In this document: piece after piece, positions 52,696 to 64,000 of the stretch
Numbering within the stretch: position 1 is the stretch's first letter
Layout of the letters: the number at the start of each line of letters is the position of its first letter
Assembly (NCBI GenBank): GCA_037349315.1
Contig: JBAIAC010000033.1
Span: 16,634,001-16,698,000 of the forward strand
Length of the DNA: 64,000 bases
From: Chelydra serpentina
Taxonomy: Eukaryota; Chordata; Testudines; Chelydridae
Direction: 5' to 3'
Made by a program: the position numbers and the translations under genes
Notes under the pieces: model-generated
The model's database searches: none
What the model was told of the DNA's origin: nothing
Seen by the model: the letters and a program-made list of their open reading frames with translations, nothing else

Positions 52696-52903
52696 AGTAT
52701 CAGAGGGGTAGCCGTGTTAGTCTGGATCTGCAGCAGCGACAAAGGGTCCTGTGGCACCTTATAGACTAACAGAGGTATTGAAGCATAAGCTTTCGTGGGT
52801 CAAAATACCCATGTTTGCATCCGAAGAAGTGGGTATTGACCCACGAAAGCTTATGCTTCAATACCTCTGTTAGTCTATAAGGTGCCACAGGACCCTTTGT
52901 CGC
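52696..52903. mobile_element. Palindromic insertion, probable Penelope-like element, with 10-12-bp target duplication
   Basis: Arms 52734-52802 and 52837-52905 are perfect 69-bp reverse complements around a 34-base centre that can pair partly. TGGTAAAACATA occurs at 52684-52695 and 52904-52915, the target duplication. The unpaired left part has GGGGTAGCCGTGTTAGTCTG, and the arms hold GTGGCACCTTATAGACTAAC and CATAAGCTTTCGTGGGTCA, blocks of a repeat common in turtles and crocodilians. It sits in the 812-bp MYO5A intron, 377 bp after the upstream exon. Confidence 0.75.
52813..52860 (+). other. Hammerhead-ribozyme-like motif (degenerate)
   Basis: In order the sequence shows GCAT, CCGAAGA, an extra A, stem GTGGGT-ATTG-ACCCAC, GAAA, then GCTTATGC. 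This parallels the hammerhead layout of stem I, CUGANGA, stem II, GAAA, stem III/cleavage and stem I return. Penelope-like elements are known to carry short hammerheads. U4 is C here and one extra A follows the core, so activity is unlikely. This is inference from motif order. Confidence 0.3.
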
Positions 52904-53130
52904 TGGTAAAACATAGTAACAGGAGGGCAAAGTATCATTTTCTATTAGAATTTTCTCTGCAGAACTCCTCACACAACTGAGAGATGGGAGGTGGTGGCAA
53001 TTTCCCACAAAATTCCAGCAGATTTTATCATTCCTGTTTACAAATATTGGACACTTCTTTTCATCAGCTGGGTCTCTTTTTGGTCTTTCCTTCACTCTTC
53101 ACTCAGGGCATTTTATTCATCCTCTTTCAG

Positions 53131-53237
53131 GGATTAGTGATTCCCACCAGATGGGAATCTTTCGAATCCTCGCTGGGATCCTTCACCTGGGCAACGTGGG
53201 GTTTACCTCCCGGGATGCTGACAGCTGCACAATCCCT
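53131..53237 (+). CDS. MYO5A: MYO5A coding exon (residues about 316-351)
   Basis: This is a 107-nt exon between CCTCTTTCAG and GTAAGT. Its first two bases complete Gly and it ends in phase 0. It encodes [20 protein letters not shown], then [21 protein letters not shown] is a conserved myosin-head motif of the upper 50-kDa region. The preceding intron is only 812 bp, of which 208 bp is a palindromic retroelement insertion with a target-site duplication. Confidence 0.95.
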
Positions 53238-54168
53238 GTAAGTTGTAAATGAGTTTAAAGGACATAGTGACACTCCATTGTGACACTTCTGTGGTTTTTG
53301 GTTTGGTGTCTTATTTGTTTGCAGAGGCCGCCATGCAAAGTAGGGCCAGTACAAAAATACAAGCAACTTCTTTTTTATTTCTAGATTGGTATGACTTGTC
53401 CTGTTGCTCTTCACAGATGGATTTTGCTCTTCCCTTTCTAGATCCCTGTCAGAGGTTCTCCATATTATTTCTGATGCTCTCTTGACTCCCTGCTGAATTC
53501 ACAAATGGTCTTTTCTAGGGAACTCTTCCAGACATGCTAGCTTAGAAGTCCTGAGAGGGTGGGTGAGTGTCTGTACTCCCACACCAAATGGCTCCGTGAT
53601 GTGTCAAGGATTTTTGCTGGAATTCTAACTCTAGTTTGATGCTAAATACCAAACTGATCCAAATATCCACAAAGCGAACATTTCACAAAATACGCCATCT
53701 TACTGGGCTGTCCGGAGGGGACCATACTATACAGAGGGGAGAGAAGGTTCAGCAAGTTAATAGCACCAGGGTTTTGCTAGTCATTGCTGCAGGAACCTTT
53801 CCCCTCTTACCATTCTAGAAGCAAGCAGTGGAGAGTCTATATGGTGTATGCTGAGTATAGCTCCTTTCTCTGCTCTTTGAGGACATGTGTGCTGGCAGTG
53901 GGAAACAAAAGGGGCTGATTTGTCTTGCTCTTGTGTGTGTTTTCCTTGGGCTCACAAATGATAGACACTTTTTTTTAAATCAGGCCCTGAATTTTTATTA
54001 ATGAGCCAGGCAGCATTTATTTTCCTTCTCCTGCTTTCCAAGCAGCAGCAATTCCAGTTTCCCCCTTTCTCGTTTGTGCTTGCTGTCAGTGCTCAAGTGG
54101 CCATGCTAGTAGTCTGGGATGTATAACAGCATGTTCTGTGTCAGGGCATAGCTCATGAGTCTACTTTG
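53238..54168. other. MYO5A intron, nothing recognised
   Basis: No gene or clear repeat seen in this stretch. Confidence 0.4.
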
Positions 54169-54395
54169 CGGGGGAGGCATAGCTCAGTGGTTTGAGCATT
54201 GGCCTGCTAAACCCAGGGTTGTGAGTTCAATCCTTGAGGGGGCCATTTAGGGATTTGGGGGAAAAATCTGTCAGGGGACAGTACTTGGTCCTGCTAGTGA
54301 AGGCAGGGGACTGGACTCGATGACCTTTCAAGGTTGTTCCAGTTCTAGGAGATTGGCATATCTCCATTTATTTCTTTATTTCTATTTCTACTTGC
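54169..54395 (+). mobile_element. tRNA-derived SINE with CR1-like tail
   Basis: The head reads GGCATAGCTCAGTGGTTTGA (A box) and GGGTTGTGAGTTCAATCC (B box), a tRNA-like pol III promoter. The body ends GGACTGGACTCGATGACC and GGTTGTTCCAGTTCTAGGAG, resembling a CR1 3' terminus. A T/A-rich TTTATTTCTT tail follows. This is the published design of turtle pol III SINEs, which borrow a CR1 tail for mobilisation. Confidence 0.8.
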
Positions 54396-56363
54396 TCTGA
54401 CACCACATTCTGAATCTAACTGGTACAGTTTCACCGTAACCATCAACAGGGGTGACCCCAATGTGTGTCTTAAACGGGCTCTTCTTGGAAACAATGCATC
54501 AAGTAGTGATTCTAGGTAGGAAATGTAGGCGGGACACATGCTACCCCTTCTATGGTCAGTGGCATGACACTTCTGCTAATGTCATTCGAGAGCTCTGCCT
54601 AGAATTTGGCCCATTATGTCGAAACAGAACATGAATATTTACCCCTTTGTTAATGTCAGGACACGTGCAGTATTTCTCGGATTCTTGACACTATTTTAAG
54701 TCTCTGAAGAATGAGCAGCAGCACCAGTGACGGAATTGAGCTGCTGAAAACCCGTCCAAAATCATCTTCACATTGGCAGAACAGAAACTTACTATGATGG
54801 CCGTTACTGTATTGCAACTAAATTGTATGTTGAACCTTGAAATCTTGAAATAAGCAGCAAAGGAGCACATTTATTATTGAGGTACTGAGTGACTTTGTTG
54901 TGTAAGAGACTCTATGATTTAGGGAGCTTTAAGAACTGTGGTGACTCTGATTACTCCTCCTTTCAGCCTTGACATGTTTTATGTCACCGATTTCAGGAAG
55001 ACATACCAGTTGGAAGCAAGTGCGGATGCGGTTTTAGATGTAGATGAATTAAGGACTTAATTAGTCTGGGTGAAGCTTGTAAACAAGGACCTTCCCATTG
55101 TTATAGATTAATTATTTTGTTGTTGTTTTGTCATCTTATTGTTCCAATACAGTTAGAGTCATTATCGGTAAACTGAAAGACATCCTTAGTTAACTGGAAT
55201 TTGATGCTGTAAAAGAATAGTGTGTCCAAACACGTCAAAAAGAAGGAAGGGGCAGGAGCGGAAGGTCGGAAAATAAAACTGAGAGATCATTATGTTATTG
55301 GCCTTCAGTGCCCAGTTGTCTGTAGGAGAAGAAATCTCTTTGTTCCTATTCAAATCCTTTTGTTCCTGCTTCTTGTCAGCTGACTGTTGAGCTACACTGA
55401 TGTGATAAGTGAACCTGAAAGTGGTGGGGCTAGGGACATTTTTTATTAATGGGAAAGATCTGTGCTATCATTTGATATATAAGATGGCGGTTTACTTGGT
55501 AATGATTAGGTGTGGGGCTTCCAAGCCCATGAGCAGCACTTGACTGAGTTGCTGTAATGTAGAAGTATGGGTGATCAATTCAGTGTTTTATTCCTATGGT
55601 AGAAAATCTGACTATCTCAGGTATACAATTCAATTTGAGAGTTAAATTACCTGTTTAAAACAGTCAAGCATGTTAATATTTCTCCCCAGAATTCAGTGGG
55701 GAAACACCTTTTTTGATGTTTATATCTGAGACCAGGTTTCTAAAGCCCTTCCTTTTTTGCCCCTGCTAATACTTGACTTTTGACTTCGATAGAACTTCAT
55801 TGATCTCTTACTAGCACGGTTATATACAAATGTATGAGAATGTTGCCCAGATTAGCACTCCTATATTTTATACTTTTCCCTCCTAAACACACCCACACAC
55901 ACATCCCTCCTCTTTTTGATTTCATCCAGTTTATGCAACTGAAGCATGCACTCTCAGATACTATACAAATACTGTCAAATACATATGTGCTGTAAAGATT
56001 CTCTGGTTTCTAAGTCAAATCAGAGTTTGATTGTTTTAGCTCAGTAGATAATGACCCCAAAACTTAGTCACCACATGAAAACTTTTGTAGCTCATTTCTT
56101 TGTTCAGGTTGTGAATACTCTGCATAGGGATCAACGCACAAACACGCACTTAAAGGAAATTATGTTGCTATTTCCGTGATTACGCTAATTTACTAAAGTA
56201 TCTGAATGCAAGACACAAGTCGGTAAATAGATACAGAGAAAGGAAGAGGCGTGAAAACATAATTGTTGCAACTGAATATTCGATAACTTCATAACAGAAA
56301 AATCCACTGACATAAAATGTGCAATATTGTTTTAAAGACCTAAGGAGATTATTTTTATTTTAG
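54396..56363. other. MYO5A intron, nothing recognised
   Basis: AT-rich intron ending in a T-rich tract and TAG acceptor. No repeat or gene recognised. Confidence 0.45.
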
Positions 56364-56629
56364 CACAAACATGAACCCCTCACCATCTTCTGTGACCTCA
56401 TGGGTGTGGAGTACCAAGAGATGTCCCACTGGCTTTGCCATAGGAAGCTTGCTACTGCCTCTGAGACCTACATCAAACCAATTTCCAAACTGCAGGCCAT
56501 CAATGCCAGGGATGCTCTTGCCAAACATATCTATGCTAACCTCTTTAACTGGATTGTTGATCATGTGAACAAAGCTCTGCATTCTACTGTAAAGCAGCAT
56601 TCTTTCATTGGCGTATTGGACATTTACGG
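56364..56629 (+). CDS. MYO5A: MYO5A coding exon with TEDS site and start of switch II (residues about 352-440)
   Basis: This is the longest exon here, 266 nt, with acceptor TTTTAG, phase 0 at the start and two bases of a Gly codon at the end before GTGAGT. It encodes [20 protein letters not shown], then [19 protein letters not shown], and [20 protein letters not shown]. It ends FIGVLDIYG. The Glu of SETY lies 16 residues before DALAK. That is the TEDS-rule position in the cardiomyopathy loop, which must be acidic or phosphorylated for actin activation. DIYG opens switch II (DIYGFE), which is split across the next junction. The first codon is CAC (His) where human and chicken have Pro as I remember them. 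Confidence 0.95.
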
Positions 56630-57705
<1,076 letters not shown>

Positions 57706-57762
57706 TAACAACCAGCTGTCTTAGATGTGGGGCTTAGAGTGGAATGGGAGGAGAATCAAGAG

Positions 57763-58670
57763 CAGTGGTTCCCAACCTTTTCTCTGCCGTGGCCACACCT
57801 TGATATCTTTAATTATTTTGAGGCACACCAACATATTGTCTCCAAATAAACTCGCTCTCTTATTGCCTCGGTTTAAGCTGTTTACCACCCTTTATTATTC
57901 GCCGTCTGTACAATAGACTCTAACATCATTAACCGTATTGTACGGATGGTGACAAGTATTTTTAGTCGACTCACACATTTTACACCGACAAGACCCCAGT
58001 TCTGCCCCATCGCCACCCAGACCCTACTAGTTCTGCCTCCCCAGCTCCCCGACCCCAGGCCCCACCTCACACCAATTCTGCCCTTCCCCTCCCCACTCCC
58101 CCATCCCACCAGTTCAGCATCCCCAGCTTCCCCACCTCACACCCAGCCTCCATTCTCCCCCAGTTCAATCCCCCCACCTTACCTCTGCTTCTCCTGGGGT
58201 TCGTCCCTCTCCTAACCCTGGAGGGCTGCAGGGGTTCCCGTTCATGTTCCAGGCTGGAGGGGGAAGCTCCAGGGGCTCTTCCCCCCCGTCCCAGCTGGCA
58301 GATGCAGAGGGGGAGGGGCAGAAGAGCCAACCTATTGCTCACTGGAAGGGAGGGGAAAAAGAGGGAGATTGAGCTCTGATTGGTTGCTCTGCCCCTGGAG
58401 GAGGTGGGGCAATGAGACAGCCAGCCAATCAGAAGGTGGCTTCCCTTCTTCTTTCCCCCTCCCCCACTCTACAGGATTCAAATTTGCTATCTTAATCTCG
58501 CTTTGGGGAATGGAATGTGATGCATGCATAATATTTGAAAGGGGCCTCATCCCAGAGAGTAAAAGTACAGAATGCGATCCAGCTCCGACACGAATTAAAA
58601 TACAAGGGAAGGGGTTTTTTTCCGCGGCACACCTGTTCAGGCCTGATGGCACACGAGTTGGGAAACACTG
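57763..58670. mobile_element. hAT (Charlie-like) element, 908 bp
   Basis: The left end CAGTGGTTCCCAACCTTT pairs with the right end, whose complement is CAGTGTTTCCCAACTC. Near the ends are GAGGCACACCAACA and CGCGGCACACCTGTTC. The interior is pyrimidine- and GC-rich. The flanking 8-mers (ATCAAGAG and ACTAAATA) do not match well, so the target duplication has decayed or the borders are off by a few bases. Confidence 0.7.
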
Positions 58671-60186
58671 ACTAAATAACAGCTACTCTGGGCACATTTT
58701 AAATTCTTATCATAGTAATAGTTTTAAGACAACAGAAGCCTTGCTTTGCAATTAAGATGCTGAGACTGCTTGTCAGTAAGAATACTATGCAGATGAGTTT
58801 GGAGCCAGTTATATCTGCATATCTTCCACTGCAAACCTCTTCAGTGGTTGCATCGAGCAGACATTCACTTCTGGAAATCTGCCACTTTAATTTTCTTGGT
58901 TTATGGTGTACATTGGCATGAGTTTTTAAGAGTACAGCCACTTCCTAACATTGATTAGAGTCAGCAGGGTAAGAGGCGCCTCTTTATTCTTCCTTCTTCA
59001 GAGAGCACTCAATTTTAACAGATAACAACCCTGCTATCCTTAGCCAGAGTTATAGTTTGTAATTATGTATTTTATCTGCATGAAGATGAACCAAGTGATT
59101 TATGCCAGGTCCTAAATGTCAGCAGCATTGCTGGATTCCATTAGAGTCTTAGAATAGCTTTAAAATATATATGCAAATGTACCTCAACAATGCTTGTGTT
59201 CTGGGAAGCTGGATCCTATGCCATGAGTACATGTCCCAGCCACACAATTTATTCCAAGTGCTCAGTAATTTATCTATCAGAAATGAAGTTTAATATTTCC
59301 ACTCCAAAATGTCCACAATATTATTGTAGTGTTGCTGATGCTGTTGCTGCAGAGGGTCACAGCCCTCTATGCCCTGCTTTTAAGGTATTTCAAAGGTTTC
59401 TCAAAGCAAAGATTCTGTCACTGAAGGGGATCCCAAGTGGGATCCCATTCTTGTGACACAGACTACTTTCACCCTTATTCTATTTCCTTCCTTACATGGC
59501 AGCTGCAAACCCTGCACCCACATTATGGCTGAGCGAATGAGTGGTCTTTTCTATGGCTGCTGCTGTGCCCCATAATGAGCTCCAAGAGGTTACCAAACCA
59601 ATGTTTGTTCCCTGCACCCAGAGGGCCAGAGTTTCTGCTGCATCCAGTTTAGATTGGATGCAGCACAAATTGGGGGCCATCTCAGATCCTGGGGGTTGTT
59701 CAAAACTGGCTGGCTGATTATGGTCCTCTAGAGACTATAGTCAGCTGGGGATACTACAGTACATCACAGTTTGACTACTCACTCCCTTTCCTAGTATGTC
59801 CCCAGTTCTCTGCCCCACAGGCTATAGGGAAGTTGTGGAAAGTGGAATTGGCAACTGCGTTGTGTAAGAAAACAGAACTTTATGGAATCAGGAAACCTCA
59901 TGAAATTAAAAGAAAAATTAAAATGTGGCACTACCAAATGTTTACAAATAGGTTGCCTGGATATATCTGTATCTTAGCAAATACAGAACTTAACTGTATA
60001 TCTATAGGTGAGAACATGGCTCAAATTCAACCTGACTACTTCTTCAATAAAAAGGGTTTCACATTTAACAAACTGCCACAATTCTGTGCTGTTGTGCACC
60101 TGCAGTTTGTCATCATGTTATGGTGCTGTGAATCAGTACTCAGGAAAGATCAACAGACCAGTCTCTCCTGGTACCACATCTTCCAG
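58671..60186. other. MYO5A intron, nothing recognised
   Basis: No exon, RNA gene or clear repeat. The next MYO5A exon (HVFKLEQEEY) was looked for and not found. Confidence 0.45.
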
Positions 60187-60765
60187 AGGCAACACGTGGA
60201 CGGGGGGAGGTATGCAGCATCACATGCAGCCCCCCCCCTCCCAGATTTCTGTCAGGGTTCACACCAGAATATGTCAGCAGCAGCCTTTTGGCACTATGCA
60301 GGAGGGAAGGGGGGATGGCTTGGCCCATATCTTTGCAGAGCTCATCTCTTTCCCCTGCCCCCCTGTGCTGGAAGCAGCTTGTCCCTTCCTGCCCACACAT
60401 TGTCGAAAGGCAGCTAACCTCCAGGCTGCTGCTGGCCAGCCACATAACTCAGCTGTCTCCTGTCCTCTGGCTACAGCGTGGGCAGGAAGGGGTTAAGCCC
60501 TAAGGATGCATTGTCCACCAGGGCCCAGATAACTTGACTGCAGGGGCTTCAGCAAACCGGACCAGAGAGGTGGCTCAGCAGGGGTGGGTGCCTAGGGGAC
60601 AGAGCAGCCCCATGCTCCCTGGGGGCAGGACCCAGGGCTGGGGGTTTGGGTGGGTGAAGAGGGTGCTAAGCCCCTGCCCAGGGGGCTGCTGTGGAGCCTG
60701 AAGGGTCGGAGTGAGAACAGGCTGGAAATCGCTTCCGCCCACCCCCCGTTCCAGAGCTTAGCTGA

Positions 60766-61635
60766 CAGGGCCGGCCCTAGCTTTTTGGCCGCCTCAAGCA
60801 ACAACAAAAAAACGCCACAAGCGCCGCCCCCCCCAACGCCGGCCAAAACACACACTCCCAACAACGCCGCCCCGCCAAAACGCCGGGGGGGGGCCAGCGG
60901 GGAGGGCGGCATGCCTGCCGCCCCGCTCCCCCTGCCAGTGGGGAGCACGGAACGCCTGCCGCCTCGCTGCCCCGGCCGGAGCGCCGGCGGGGAGCGGAGC
61001 ACGCCCGCGGCGCCGGCGGGGAGTGGAGCACGCCTGCGGCCCTGCTGCCCCAGATGGGGCGCCGGCGGGGAGTGGAGCACGCCTGCTGCCCCGCTGCCCA
61101 GGCCGGGGCGCCGGCGGGGAGCGGAGCACGCCTGCTGCCCCGCTGCCCAGGCCGGGGTGCCGGCGGGGAGCGGAGCACGCCTGCCGCCCCGCTGCCCAGG
61201 CCGGGGTGCCGGCGGGGAGCGGAGCATGCCTGGCGCCGGCGGGGAGCGGAGCACACCTGCGGCCCTGCTGCCCCAGCCGGGGCGCCGGTGGGGAGCGGAG
61301 CACGCCTGCCGCCCCGCTGCCCCGATGGGGAGCGGAGCACGCCTGCCGCCCCGCTGCCCCGGCCGGGAGCGGAGCACGCCTGCGGCCCTGCTGCCCCGGC
61401 CGGGGCACCAGCGGGGAGCGCAGCACGCCGGCCGCCCAGCTCCCCTGGCCGGGGCGTCGGCGGGGAGCGGAGCACGCCTGCCGCCCCGCTCCCCGGGCAG
61501 GGGTGCCAGAGGAAGATTAGGGTTTTTTGTAAATTAAAAAAAATAAATAAACAAAAAAAAAACCTTGAGTGCCGCCCTCCTCCAGGTGCCGCCCCAAGCA
61601 CGTGCTTGGTAGGCTGGTGCCTGGAGCCGGCCCTG
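60766..61635. mobile_element. hAT-like non-autonomous element with internal minisatellite, 870 bp
   Basis: The termini are CAGGGCCGGCCCTAGC and, at the right, GGAGCCGGCCCTG. The 8-bp target duplication TTAGCTGA is perfect (60758-60765 and 61636-61643). The interior is extremely GC- and CpG-rich. The right subterminal part has GCCGCCCCAAGCACGTGCTT and an A-rich run near 61540. Confidence 0.85.
60935..61500. repeat. GC-rich minisatellite, about 13 units of about 49 bp
   Basis: The core GAGCGGAGCACGCC recurs with variants near 60990, 61071, 61118, 61167, 61291, 61327, 61366 and 61464, separated by GCCCCGCTGCCC and GGCCGGGGCGCCGGCGGG. Unit length varies from about 25 to 51 bases. Long Pro/Ala/Arg frames on both strands are artefacts of this array. 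Confidence 0.85.
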
Positions 61636-62764
61636 TTAGCTGAGGGGCAGAGAGGGTTCCCTGTGCCAGCACTGTGCGGGCCTTTGGCACATGGAGGGCT
61701 CGGCTCTTCCTGGCCAGCACCATGGGCTGCAGGGGCTTGGGCTTTCCCGGGGCACCAGCCCAGCCAGAGGCAGTGGGGGAAGGAAGGAACCTGCCAGCCA
61801 GGCTGTTGGTGAGCTGAGCGCTCCGACCAGGGGCTGGTTCTCTGCACAGCGCTGGGAGGGGGACGTGCTCCGCGGGGAGGGTATGGAGGAGCAGGGTGTC
61901 AGGGGGGAGGGGCAAAGCAGGGAGAGGTCAGTAAGAAGGGGAGCACATAAAGGGCCGATGAGTGGGCAGCAGAGGCGACACGTAACTGGCTGGCACCTAT
62001 GCGCACGCACCAGCCACCGCAGCATGAAGCCAGTGCTGGCCGGAAACGGGATGGGGGGCGAGTCACTGCTGGCCAAGAGCCGGCACGGGGGCTGCCCTGA
62101 CGGACCAGCAGGTGAGAGCGGCCAGCCACACGTGCTGCGTCTTTGCCCCGCCACCAGCCTTGCACACCCAACCCCATCGTTGGTCACTGAACCCCCGCAC
62201 TCACCACTGATGGGTGAGTGGCTGGTGAGCAGGGATCCGGTTAGCAGCAGGACCCGCCAGTACTGCTAGGGGGGGGAGATAGGAAATATGGGACAATTTG
62301 CCCATTTTTAAGAAAAAGTCGGGACACCTGCAGGACTTAATTACGGGACTGTCCCTTTCAAAACGGGATGTCTGGTCACCCTATATATCATTCAATTTCC
62401 AGTGAGGAATTATCTTACCATGTAATGTTAGTGTTAAGTGCCTAAAATGTAGCGTAGCTCCCATTATCTGCTTCTAAGGAGTGTCTGTATTTAAGGACAT
62501 CATGTAAGGCTTAAGCTAATGAAATAAAAAGGATAAACTACTTTGTCAGGATAGTTTTCTGCTTTCTTACTGGTGTGTGCTGGAGATCTATAGTGCGTTG
62601 ATAGACTTCTACATTGAATGAAGAGGGCAATCAAGGATAACCTTAAGGGTGTTGTGTGTCTTTATCAACACTAAAACTACATGTCACCTAAGTAGTGTCA
62701 CAAATGTTGATATATATTAGAATATATTCAGAATTTGTTTTTTGTGGATCAGAGCAATTATATA

Positions 62765-63169
62765 GAGAGCTGAGCAAATAATGAATTTTTCAATTTGGGG
62801 GCCAAACCAAAAAATCTCGGGTGGGGAGGTTTGATTTTAAACCAAAACAAAATTTTTGTCAATCAACAAACTAAAAAAAATTGTTTGTAATCAACTGAAA
62901 CATTTTGGGACAATTTTAAAACAAAAAAAATCAGATTTTTGTTTTGATTTGCCATTTTTGGGGTGTTTTCTTTTGGCTAAATGTGAAAATGTAATGCCAT
63001 TTTGTAATGAAAAGTTGAAACAAAACATTTCAAAATGAAGTGTTTTGAAGTTTCTTTCCAAATGAAACTATTTGTCAAATTTGTCCTGAATTTGCAAATT
63101 GTTTTGGAGCTGCAAAAATGCATTTTTTGGCAAAACTTCTATTCACTAAAAAAAATTCACCCAGCTCTA
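62765..63169. mobile_element. AT-rich MITE, probably hAT, 405 bp
   Basis: The left end GAGAGCTGAGCAAATAATG pairs imperfectly with the right end, whose complement is TAGAGCTGGGTGAATTT. Flanking ATTATATA (62757-62764) and ATTATATG (63170-63177) match at seven of eight bases. The interior repeats AAATTTG- and AAAACATTTTGG-like strings. Confidence 0.6.
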
Positions 63170-63177
63170 ATTATATG

Positions 63178-63776
63178 TATTACAATTTAGCTGGGATAGA
63201 AATATAGTTTAAACTGAGTAAAACATTTTAAAAAGAATGACTGTAGAATGACCAAAGTTTGCATGTTTAATATTTTACAGTTGGGATTTTTGTTCTAAAA
63301 CTTTCACTTTGCTTTCTGTACACATTCTGTTAGGGCTGTGTAATTTTTTTATTATATCTCCTATGAAATAATCACTAAAATAAAACTGAATTTGCTACAG
63401 CAAAATTTAACTTTTTCACAAAGTTTTGCAAAATGGGTTTCTTACACTGAAACACGTGAAAAGTCTTTCTGTCTTTCTGCAAAAAAATCTGTTCAAATTT
63501 TTAAGTTTGAACATAACACCATTTGAGAACAAATGAATCTCAAAATAGTCTCTCAGTAGAAAACATGCAAAAATTATTAGGTTTTTTTGTGTGAAATGGC
63601 AATTTTAATAAAACCTTGATAATTTGAAAATCTCAAATTTCAAGAATTTCAGCTTTCATATGAATATTTTGTGGGGCCCTAATTTACCTGGCATAACTGC
63701 TGTCCTTGTATTTGAGTATCTTATCTGTTTTCAAAGACATGTGGCATAGTGTGGAAGAAGCAAATATATGGGTTTG

Positions 63777-63811
<35 letters not shown>

Positions 63812-64000
63812 GATGCATATGCTCACAAGTTCACAGATAGCCCTATAATAGATTATTTTTAGGAGTGAGTTAGGAAAAAAAACAGGCTTTGTTCTTAAAG
63901 AATGCTTGAATTTAGTCTGTATAGGCCAGGAGAAAGGGTTCATTTGCCTTTTTTCCACTTCTTTATTAAATGGTTTGGCTCAGTTTTAACTTGTATATCA
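63178..64000. other. MYO5A intron to the right edge
   Basis: AT-rich. TAGGGCTGTG near 63332 and GGGGCCCTAA near 63677 could be ends of another MITE, but the flanking 8-mers do not match. A (CT)n microsatellite occupies 63779-63809. No exon is seen. Confidence 0.45.
63779..63809. repeat. (TC)n microsatellite
   Basis: About fifteen TC units ending in ACAGATG. Confidence 0.95.

Larger units (their letters stand above)
60187..62385. mobile_element. GC-rich block, possibly one long decayed DNA transposon interrupted by a hAT
   Basis: GC-rich sequence runs from about 60187 to 62270 and ends with GGGACTGTCCCTTTC and ATGTCTGGTCACCCTATA. This is the terminus seen complete in the 124-bp MITE at 11586-11709. 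No matching left terminus was found, so it may be truncated or the assignment wrong. The hAT at 60766-61635 inserted into it. The long open frames across it have low-complexity Ala/Gly/Pro/Arg composition and are not genes. Confidence 0.4.

Noticed and set aside
60650..61847. Long Ala/Pro/Arg-rich open frames on both strands (295, 252, 356 and 261 aa)
   Set aside because: They span a GC-rich minisatellite inside a non-autonomous hAT and cross its borders. No domain, no splice structure.
63332..63682. Possible MITE between TAGGGCTGTG and GGGGCCCTAA
   Set aside because: The flanking 8-mers do not match and the inverted repeat is short.

Overview
This window looks like vertebrate nuclear DNA from a sauropsid, most likely a turtle. 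It holds one host gene: eight consecutive coding exons of an unconventional class V myosin, best matched to MYO5A, on the + strand. They encode human-numbered motor-domain residues of about 104-467. All eight have AG/GT splice borders and compatible phases, and together make 1,091 nt of open frame. Several exon residues follow the bird-type rather than the mammal-type sequence (for example [14 protein letters not shown] and [12 protein letters not shown]). CR1 LINEs, a tRNA-derived SINE with a CR1-like tail, abundant hAT and Harbinger elements and a DIRS retrotransposon all fit a turtle. The species call is inference.

Layout. 1-11024 is intron containing a GC-rich minisatellite, Harbinger and hAT MITEs, a hAT transposase remnant with a second hAT nested in it, and a CR1. 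The exon at 11025-11169 is followed by a 25.2-kb intron (11170-36397) with a solo LTR, a CR1 tail, MIR-like SINEs, a pogo/Tigger-like element, a 4.0-kb two-gene Harbinger transposon (21904-25909) and a 746-bp hAT. Exons at 36398-36554, 42133-42276 and 43515-43596 follow. The next intron (43597-52210) is mostly a 6.77-kb DIRS tyrosine-recombinase retrotransposon (45231-51997) inserted antisense. Exons at 52211-52318 and 53131-53237 flank an 812-bp intron carrying a perfect 69-bp-armed palindrome. The last exons are 56364-56629 and 57564-57645. The rest is intron, including a hAT with a GC-rich minisatellite (60766-61635).

The exons supply the purine-binding loop, P-loop, switch I, the TEDS-site glutamate and switch II of an actin-dependent ATPase motor. 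The first three coding exons and everything after QFNM lie outside the window. The most unusual content is the DIRS element. It has inverted termini, an internal complementary region matching both ends, gag-, RT/RNase H/methyltransferase-like and recombinase frames, and a gag with ten in-frame 36-bp repeats coding an SR-protein-like Arg/Ser array. All transposon coding regions carry disabling lesions.

Repeat family names are from recognition of termini, target duplications and motifs, not from a database search.
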